From: Bacillota bacterium | GTDB taxonomy: Bacteria; Bacillota_C; Negativicutes; CTSoil-072 | DNA length: 11,587 bases | Direction: 5' to 3' | Assembly (NCBI GenBank): GCA_017861495.1 | Contig: JAGFXW010000050.1 | Coordinates: 1 to 11,587 of the forward strand | Shown here: positions 6,967 to 11,587 of the stretch, one piece after another | Numbering within the stretch: the stretch's first letter is position 1 | Layout: each line of letters begins with the position of its first letter | Translations under genes and position numbers: made by a program | Notes under the pieces: generated by a model | Told to the model about the DNA's origin: nothing | The model's input: the letters and a program-made list of their open reading frames with translations, nothing else | Database searches by the model: none

Positions 6967-8427
6967 ATGGGTAAGCAACCGTATGCTATCACGATGGATT
7001 TTATTGAAAAGTGGGATCAAAATCTTTTGTTCGAAATATTGGACAATCTCCATGATGTAGTATTGGTATTGGATTCGAATACGACAATTATTTATGCGAA
7101 TGAAGCATATGCCAGTATTTTAGGAATACCGGTTTGTAAAGTAATAGGGCGGCGGTTGGATACAATTGAACCAGAGGCGTTGGCGATTGAGTGCCTGCGA
7201 ACCGGACAGGCGTTTCGAGCCCCTGGTTACATAGCTTCTGTTGGGATAGAAGTGATTGGACACATGTTTCCCTTAAAAAAAGAGCAGGCTATTATTGGTT
7301 GTGTTGCTATTTTTAAAAACATTTCCGAGCAGGTAGCGCTCAGTAATGAATTACAACGAACAAAAGAAGTGGCTGATTATTTGCGGGAACAATTGGATCA
7401 ACGTGAGGGCCTGCCGGCATCGTTTGGCGAATATATTGGGCAGAATCCTCGCCTGCGCGATGTTCTGAAGTTAGCCGCTAAAGTAGCGCCTGCAGAATCT
7501 TCCGTTTTGATCCGCGGGGAAAGTGGTGTGGGCAAAGGCGTATTAGCTACCGCTATCCATAATTCCAGTAAGCGGAAGGATAAGGCGTTAATTAAAGTAA
7601 ACTGCGCAGCAATTCCAGAGAATTTATTGGAGAGTGAGTTATTCGGCTACGAAGAAGGCGCTTTTTCGGGCGCCAGAAAAGGCGGGAAAATGGGTAAGTT
7701 TGAGATGGCTCACGGTGGAACCCTTTTCCTGGATGAGATTGGCGATATGAGTATGGCCATGCAAGCGAAATTGCTGCAGGTTTTACAAGAACGGGAACTG
7801 GAACGGTTGGGAGGGACCAAAACAATTCAGTTGGACATTCGCGTCATTGCAGCAACAAACCGGAATCTTGAGAAAATGCTGGAAGAAGGTTCTTTCCGGA
7901 CGGACCTGTATTATCGCCTTAATATCGTATCTTTATTTATTCCGCCTTTGAATGAGAGAAAAGATGATATTTTTTGCTTGGTGCAAAAATTTATTGCAAA
8001 ATTTGCCGGGCATACACAAGAAAAAATAACGTTATCGCCGGATGTCATGCATATTTTTTATTCGTATGAATGGCCGGGGAACATAAGGGAATTACAGAAT
8101 GTTATTGAACACGCCAACATACTCCGTGATGGTTCGATAATTGAAGTTCGTCATTTGCCGGCTTATTTGCAGCCGATTGATAAAAAGAATAAGAGTCACC
8201 ATAAAGATGAGAATAGGCATAAGAAAGTATTGTTAAGCGCTCATTGCTTCAAGGATGCTGTTAAAAGCACGGTTGATAAAGTGGAGCGGGAATTAATTAA
8301 GGCGGCAATTGTAAATTGTAACTATAATCGCAGCGCGGCTATCAAGCAACTTGGAATTTCTCGTAAAGCATTTTACAACAAAGTTCATCGATTTAACCTG
8401 CAAGACGAACTAGATGGTAATAATTGA
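6967..8427 (+). CDS. Sigma-54-dependent transcriptional activator, PAS-AAA+-HTH, with GAFSGA loop
   Basis: This is a 486-residue second enhancer-binding protein. It has a PAS sensor domain (about 18-125), a short linker likely to be coiled-coil (about 126-150), and a AAA+ domain (about 158-395) with Walker A GESGVGK (184-190) and Walker B FLDE (Asp256-Glu257). A Fis-like helix-turn-helix closes the protein (about 440-480, YNRSAAIKQLGISRKAFYNKV). The sigma-54 contact loop reads GAFSGA (231-236) instead of GAFTGA, a conservative Thr-to-Ser change at the residue that touches sigma-54. The start is ATG with GGAGG 6 nt upstream. It follows the MFS gene by 71 bp. It has no receiver domain, so it should sense a ligand or redox state through PAS. 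Its target promoters may include the two sigma-54 sites in this window or lie elsewhere. Confidence 0.95.
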   Translation: MGKQPYAITMDFIEKWDQNLLFEILDNLHDVVLVLDSNTTIIYANEAYASILGIPVCKVIGRRLDTIEPEALAIECLRTGQAFRAPGYIASVGIEVIGHMFPLKKEQAIIGCVAIFKNISEQVALSNELQRTKEVADYLREQLDQREGLPASFGEYIGQNPRLRDVLKLAAKVAPAESSVLIRGESGVGKGVLATAIHNSSKRKDKALIKVNCAAIPENLLESELFGYEEGAFSGARKGGKMGKFEMAHGGTLFLDEIGDMSMAMQAKLLQVLQERELERLGGTKTIQLDIRVIAATNRNLEKMLEEGSFRTDLYYRLNIVSLFIPPLNERKDDIFCLVQKFIAKFAGHTQEKITLSPDVMHIFYSYEWPGNIRELQNVIEHANILRDGSIIEVRHLPAYLQPIDKKNKSHHKDENRHKKVLLSAHCFKDAVKSTVDKVERELIKAAIVNCNYNRSAAIKQLGISRKAFYNKVHRFNLQDELDGNN

Positions 8428-8438
8428 TAATTATTGCC
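8416..8438. repeat. Palindrome overlapping the stop codon of the second activator
   Basis: The arms GGTAATAATT and AATTATTGCC (8416-8425 and 8429-8438) are complementary with one G-T wobble around a 3-nt loop, and the TGA stop lies within it. The stem is AT-rich and lacks a T-run, so it is a weak terminator at best. It may protect the mRNA 3' end. Confidence 0.45.
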
Positions 8439-8444
8439 GACGCA

Positions 8445-8536
8445 GTATACAATAATTATGCATTTTTCAACAAAAAACAATACAAAATGTATACTTTTAT
8501 ATTGACAATGTTCGATTTCCATGTAATAATGTATAC
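8445..8536. promoter_or_regulatory. Three evenly spaced GTATAC palindromes around the ilv promoter
   Basis: GTATAC occurs at 8445-8450, 8489-8494 and 8531-8536, spaced 44 and 42 bp, about four helical turns. The contexts resemble TGTATACA-type operators: AAAATGTATAC, TAATGTATACAAAA and CAGTATACAATAA. The third sits directly at the start point of the promoter, and the second lies just upstream of its -35. This looks like a cooperative repressor site (GntR-type operators are often TTGTATACAA-like; inference). Confidence 0.45.
8502..8530 (+). promoter_or_regulatory. Sigma-A promoter of the ilv operon
   Basis: A perfect -35 TTGACA (8502-8507), a 17-bp spacer, then AATAAT (8525-8530), 5 of 6 matches to the -10 consensus. 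Transcription would start near 8537, about 55 nt before the T-box leader structure. Confidence 0.8.
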
Positions 8537-8591
8537 AAAATGCAAAAGCGATCAATGGTGTTGAGAAAGGGCATTTTTGTTTTATCATAAT

Positions 8592-8869
8592 AAGCGATGA
8601 CTGGGAGCGGAATATCTGTATAACCCGTTGCAGAGAGCCGGTGGTTGGTGCGAACCGGTGCGGTACAGTTATTTTAAATCACCTAGGAGCTCTTTGCTGA
8701 AACGAGTACAAGCGAAATTCGCTTTGTACATGTGTGTAAGTTAAAGCGTGAACCCTGCGTTAAAGGGGAGCCGGTGATGGCCGGTGGAAAGAGTTAATTG
8801 CAGGGTGGTACCGCGGATATGAATCCGCCCCTGTTATGCGTTATTTGGCGCATGACAGGGGCGGTTTTT
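8592..8869 (+). ncRNA. T-box riboswitch leader of ilvNB, specifier probably ATC (Ile)
   Basis: The conserved T-box AGGGTGGTACCGCG is present at 8802-8815. Stem I is clear: an AGCGATGA base, CTGGG (8601-8605) pairing with CCTAG (8682-8686), and the conserved distal GAGAGCCGG...CCGG loop region. The codon directly before the lower helix, ATC at 8678-8680 followed by A, is the best specifier, meaning isoleucine tRNA; this fits acetolactate synthase genes. The antiterminator can be drawn completely: CAGGG (8801-8805) with CCCTG (8829-8833), and GCGGAT (8813-8818) with ATCCGC (8823-8828), leaving the TGGTACC bulge that binds the tRNA acceptor end. Its 3' side shares bases with the terminator stem, giving the on/off switch. 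Uncharged tRNA should permit read-through. Confidence 0.95.
8825..8869 (+). terminator. Terminator arm of the T-box switch
   Basis: The 16-bp arms CCGCCCCTGTTATGCG (8825-8840) and CGCATGACAGGGGCGG (8849-8864) pair with one wobble and are followed by TTTTT. The 5' arm overlaps the antiterminator (8823-8833). Confidence 0.93.
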
Positions 8870-8926
8870 ATATTATACAGCAAAAATGAGAAAAATATGG
8901 CAGCCAAAATAAAAGGAGGGTTTCAG

Positions 8927-9205
8927 ATGAAAAATACTGTTCAGATTTTACTGGAAAACCGGGAGGATGGATTAGGCCGGCTCATTGGTGTTTTTCGTCG
9001 CCGGGGATACCAAATTGAGAATTTATCCATGACCATAGACCATGAGGACTTGACGAGAATTATTGTGGGTATTTCCTGCAGTCCGCTTGCATTGCAGCAA
9101 CTGGTGCAATATATCAGTAAATTAATCGATGTAGTGGCTGTAGAAATAGTGGATGACCATAGTGTGCCTGCGGAAATGTATATGCCTGCGCATCAGAGCG
9201 CGTAA
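8927..9205 (+). CDS. ilvN: Acetolactate synthase small (regulatory) subunit, short single-ACT form
   Basis: The 92-residue product starts MKNTVQILLENREDGLGRL, the classic ACT-domain opening of IlvN/IlvH. It continues with RRGYQIENLSM and a KLIDVVAVE strand, covering one ACT domain (about 4-75). The C-terminal domain of 160-residue IlvH proteins is absent, so it resembles the short IlvN/IlvM type. It should bind the IlvB catalytic subunit and mediate valine feedback (family knowledge). The start is the ATG at 8927 with AAGGAGG 7 nt upstream. The frame stays open upstream to 8798, but that stretch is the T-box RNA and is not coding. It precedes ilvB, the reverse of the common ilvB-ilvN order. 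Confidence 0.92.
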   Translation: MKNTVQILLENREDGLGRLIGVFRRRGYQIENLSMTIDHEDLTRIIVGISCSPLALQQLVQYISKLIDVVAVEIVDDHSVPAEMYMPAHQSA

Positions 9206-9235
9206 TCAGCAAAACAAACAGGGGGATTTGTTCCG

Positions 9236-9289
9236 ATGAAAAAACTGTATAGTGAGCAAGCTATAAATTGGCAAGTCGCCAAAAAATAA
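9236..9289 (+). pseudogene. 17-codon ORF resembling the N-terminus of IlvC; possible ilvC remnant
   Basis: The ORF encodes MKKLYSEQAINWQVAKK and stops. Ketol-acid reductoisomerases typically begin M-x-K-x-Y-x-E/D-x-D-A-N-x-x-x-x-K-G-K; the Met, Lys, Tyr, Glu, Asn and Lys positions line up here, just where ilvC usually follows ilvN/ilvH. An AGGGGG lies about 10 nt upstream, a usable ribosome binding site. The NADPH-binding G-x-G-x-x-G region and everything after it are gone. It could be a relic left when ilvC was lost or when ilvB moved in, or a translated coupling peptide. A chance match cannot be excluded for 17 residues. Confidence 0.4.
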
Positions 9290-9313
9290 CTAGCGTAGGA
9301 GGAGGCGCAGACC

Positions 9314-10990
9314 ATGCAATTATCAGGCAGTGAAATTATTGTGAAATGTCTATTGGAACAAAATGTCGATACGGTGTTCGGTTACCCGGGAGGGGCCAAT
9401 ATGCCGTTGTACGATGCTTTGTATGGCGCGCCGCTTCGTCATGTTTTGACCGTTCATGAACAAGGCGCTGTGCATGCGGCTGATGGTTATGCCCGTGCTT
9501 CCGGACGAGTGGGTGTTTGTCTTGCAACATCAGGGCCAGGCGCGACGAACCTGGTCACGGGACTGGCCACAGCGTATATGGATTCATCACCGGTTGTGGC
9601 GATAACGGGGCAGGTTGCAACAACACTTCTAGGGAAAGATTCATTTCAAGAAATTGATATCGTCGGAATGACAATGCCGATTACCAAGCATAATTTTTTA
9701 GTTAAAGATATTTCGTCTTTGGCAGAAACGATGCGTATGGCCTTTCGGATTGCGGCAAGCGGGAGACCCGGTCCGGTTTTAATTGATGTGCCGAAAGATA
9801 TTATGTTGGCAAAAAGTGAATTCGTATTTGTTTCTCCACCGCCAGGGAAGTTTGTTGTTGAGGATCATTCAAGCAAGGCGTCTTTCCTGCAAACAGTAAA
9901 CGCAGCTGTTGCCGCGCTTGCTAAAGCTAAGCGTCCGGTGATGTTGGTCGGCGGAGGTATCAAAGCGGGAGATGCATGGAAAGAGGCGAGGGTTTTTGCT
10001 GAAACTACCGGAATTCCGGTAGTGAGCACGTTGATGGGCTTGGGTGCTTTTCAGGCCAAGCAACGCTGGTTTTTAGGCATGACCGGCATGCATGGGCATA
10101 AGGCAGCGAATTGGACAGTCAGTGAAGCCGATGTTATTTTGGCCATCGGTACGCGGTTCAGCGACCGGGTAACCAGTGATTGCAATAAGTATGCTGAAGG
10201 AAAAACAATTATTCATCTGGATGTCGATCCCACGGAGATGAATAAAAACGTACCGGCAGAAATTATGGTGATTGGCGATTTACGCCAATCACTGCGATCC
10301 TTGCGGGAAGCTTTTTTACAGCATCCGGAAGCTGACTTTTCGGCCTGGAGGGCGCAAATTGATGGCTGGACGCAAGAGTTTGCCTTGGTATATGACGAAA
10401 CGCAATTGAACGCCCCGTGGATTATGAATCACATGTCGGAAAATACAGGGGATCATTCCGTTATGTGGGTTACCGATGTCGGACAGAACCAAATGTGGGC
10501 AGCTCAGCATTTGCAGATCGACGCTCCCCGTTGCTGGATTTCTTCCGGTGGGTTGGGTACGATGGGATTCGGCGTGCCGGCAGCGTTAGGAACACAGATT
10601 GCCTGTCCCGATAAGCGTGCGGTATTAGTGGTTGGCGATGGCGGATTTAAAATGACTGGCATGGAATTGCATACTGCTATTAATTCCCGCCTGCCGCTGG
10701 TAATAGTAATTATTAATAATCAGTCGCTGGGAATGGTTCGGCAGTGGCAGCATCTTTTTTTTGAACAACGTTACTCGGAAACACTATTGCCTAAGTTTGA
10801 TTTCATTGCTTTTTCCAATGCTTGCGGAGCTGCTGCTGCTGAAGCTAACACACCATTGGAGTTTGCCGCAACATTTCAACAGGCTCTGCAATCGGATCGT
10901 AGTTTTGTCATTGTGGCGAACGTTGCTCGAGATGACCTTGTGGAACCGATGGTCACGCCCGGACAAGCGATCAATCAATTTTCCAGTTAA
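9314..10990 (+). CDS. ilvB: Acetolactate (acetohydroxyacid) synthase large, catalytic subunit
   Basis: This ThDP- and FAD-dependent enzyme joins two pyruvates (or pyruvate and 2-oxobutyrate) in valine/leucine/isoleucine synthesis. It has 558 residues, the normal length. Visible: FGYPGGA and the ThDP-activating Glu49 in VHEQGAVHAADGYA; SGPGATN; the anabolic-type segment ITGQV...GKDSFQEIDIVGMT; the central FAD-binding domain (about 190-330); and the ThDP/Mg motif from GDGGF (441-445) to NN (468-469). The NN is followed by QSLGMVRQWQ, as in biosynthetic enzymes. The ATG has AGGAGGAGG about 8 nt upstream. It follows ilvN in the T-box-controlled operon. No strong terminator is seen behind it. Confidence 0.97.
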   Translation: MQLSGSEIIVKCLLEQNVDTVFGYPGGANMPLYDALYGAPLRHVLTVHEQGAVHAADGYARASGRVGVCLATSGPGATNLVTGLATAYMDSSPVVAITGQVATTLLGKDSFQEIDIVGMTMPITKHNFLVKDISSLAETMRMAFRIAASGRPGPVLIDVPKDIMLAKSEFVFVSPPPGKFVVEDHSSKASFLQTVNAAVAALAKAKRPVMLVGGGIKAGDAWKEARVFAETTGIPVVSTLMGLGAFQAKQRWFLGMTGMHGHKAANWTVSEADVILAIGTRFSDRVTSDCNKYAEGKTIIHLDVDPTEMNKNVPAEIMVIGDLRQSLRSLREAFLQHPEADFSAWRAQIDGWTQEFALVYDETQLNAPWIMNHMSENTGDHSVMWVTDVGQNQMWAAQHLQIDAPRCWISSGGLGTMGFGVPAALGTQIACPDKRAVLVVGDGGFKMTGMELHTAINSRLPLVIVIINNQSLGMVRQWQHLFFEQRYSETLLPKFDFIAFSNACGAAAAEANTPLEFAATFQQALQSDRSFVIVANVARDDLVEPMVTPGQAINQFSS

Positions 10991-11079
10991 TGGTGCAAGG
11001 GCAAGCAACAGAATTTTTCTACATGAATTCGCGCGATTATGTATCCGTTTCGCAATGTATTATTGGATTCTATTTTTCA

Positions 11080-11108
11080 TTGACAGTGTATTTCGTTTCC
11101 TTTATACT
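11080..11108 (+). promoter_or_regulatory. Strong sigma-A promoter of the ABC transporter unit
   Basis: TTGACA (11080-11085), exactly 17 bp, then TATACT (11103-11108): 6/6 and 5/6 consensus matches. It gives a leader of about 110 nt before the TTG start at 11228. Confidence 0.85.
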
Positions 11109-11163
11109 TAAGAAGTGCTTTAGTTAATTGAATAGTTTTCACGGACTTAAAGGAACGGCATAG

Positions 11164-11202
11164 GCGCCCTTCTCTCTGGATAAAAGGGGTGGGCGCTTTT
11201 TT
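11164..11202 (+). terminator. Intrinsic terminator inside the leader of the ABC transporter gene (attenuator)
   Basis: GCGCCC (11164-11169) pairs with GGGCGC (11191-11196), extendable inward by pairs and wobbles (TTCTC against GGGGT, one mismatch), and is followed by six T. It stands between the promoter at 11080 and the ribosome binding site at 11213, so the default transcript would end before the gene. No alternative antiterminator helix was clear by eye, though CTTTA (11117-11121) can pair with TAAAG (11147-11151) upstream. It could alternatively end read-through from ilvB. Confidence 0.75.
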
Positions 11203-11227
11203 AATTTGAATAGAGGGGTGTAAGAAT

Positions 11228-11587
11228 TTGATCATAATGCAAGGGGTACAAAAACATTTCGGCGCGAACCATGTTTTGAAAGACATTAATTTGACAGTTA
11301 AGGCTGGCGAAAAAGTCGTTGTAATCGGGCCGAGCGGGTCCGGAAAAAGTACGCTCATCCGGTCAATGAATCTTCTCGAAGTGCCGTCGGCAGGCAAGAT
11401 TGTTGTTGATGGCGTTGACTTAACGGCGCCTAACGCCGATGTGGAAAAAGTGCGGCAATCCGTTGCAATGGTTTTTCAGCAGTTCAACCTTTATCCGCAT
11501 AAGACGGTTTTGGAAAACTTAACATTGGCTCCTATTTTGATACAGAAGGTTCCCAAGGCGGAAGCAGAAGAATCCGGAATGGCTTTT
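11228..11587 (+). CDS. Polar amino acid ABC transporter ATP-binding protein, GlnQ-like; 3' end outside window
   Basis: This is the first 120 codons of an ATPase that powers amino acid uptake at the inner face of the membrane. Walker A GPSGSGKST (34-42) and the Q-loop region VFQQFNLYPHKTVLENL (82-98) are typical of the GlnQ/HisP polar amino acid family; the signature motif and Walker B lie beyond the window. The start chosen is TTG at 11228, with GAGGGGTG 7 nt upstream, giving the usual MI- opening and full first beta strand. The ATG at 11237 would have a spacing of 16 nt. Permease and binding protein genes should follow. The preceding leader terminator suggests attenuation. The substrate cannot be told from this part. 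Confidence 0.93.
   Translation, partial: MIIMQGVQKHFGANHVLKDINLTVKAGEKVVVIGPSGSGKSTLIRSMNLLEVPSAGKIVVDGVDLTAPNADVEKVRQSVAMVFQQFNLYPHKTVLENLTLAPILIQKVPKAEAEESGMAF

Noticed and set aside
6847..7053. Minus-strand frame across the MFS/activator junction
   Set aside because: It overlaps two clear genes and their ribosome binding site, and shows no domain or start signal.
8416..8438. Strong terminator after the second activator gene
   Set aside because: The palindrome is real but AT-rich with a 3-nt loop and no T-run, so it is listed only as a repeat.
8798..8926. Longer N-terminus for the acetolactate synthase small subunit
   Set aside because: This stretch is the T-box and terminator; the homologous protein and a strong ribosome binding site begin at 8927.

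Overview
The window looks like the chromosome of an anaerobic Gram-positive (Bacillota) bacterium of moderate to low GC, most like Sporomusaceae/Peptococcaceae-type anaerobes. This is an inference. It rests on AGGAGG-type ribosome binding sites, GTG and TTG starts, a T-box leader on an ilv operon, AcoR-like sigma-54 activators, and a molybdopterin enzyme of a kind typical of such anaerobes. No rRNA, tRNA, CRISPR array, transposase or phage gene was seen.

Left part (1-2454), minus strand. The window opens inside a large molybdopterin oxidoreductase gene (1-1620; its 3' end lies outside). A -24/-12 (sigma-54) promoter sits about 100 bp upstream of it, at 1722-1736. Behind that is a GC-rich array of three tandem copies of a 95-bp hairpin-rich repeat (1819-2070), then a terminator serving the next minus-strand gene. 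That gene (2172-2363) encodes a 63-residue protein with eight cysteines and has an essentially perfect sigma-54 promoter at 2440-2454.

Middle part (2455-8438), plus strand. A divergent region with several inverted repeats leads into a 687-residue AcoR/DhaR-like sigma-54 activator (2737-4800). It is followed by an AhpD/carboxymuconolactone decarboxylase-like protein (4920-5513) with its own terminator, an MFS transporter (5696-6895), and a second PAS-type sigma-54 activator (6967-8427). The simplest reading is a substrate-induced module. One or both activators sense a small molecule and switch on the two sigma-54 promoters. The molybdo-enzyme acts on the substrate, the MFS protein moves it or its product, and the AhpD-like protein gives redox protection or a related reaction. 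The substrate cannot be read from the sequence.

Right part (8445-11587), plus strand. A branched-chain amino acid operon starts from a sigma-A-like promoter (8502-8530) flanked by three regularly spaced GTATAC sites. It has a complete T-box leader (8592-8869), whose specifier reads best as ATC (Ile). The genes are ilvN (small subunit, 8927-9205), a 17-codon ORF that looks like the start of a lost ilvC (9236-9289), and ilvB (9314-10990). A separate strong promoter (11080-11108) then drives a leader with an intrinsic terminator ahead of a polar amino acid ABC transporter ATPase (11228 to the window end), suggesting attenuation control.
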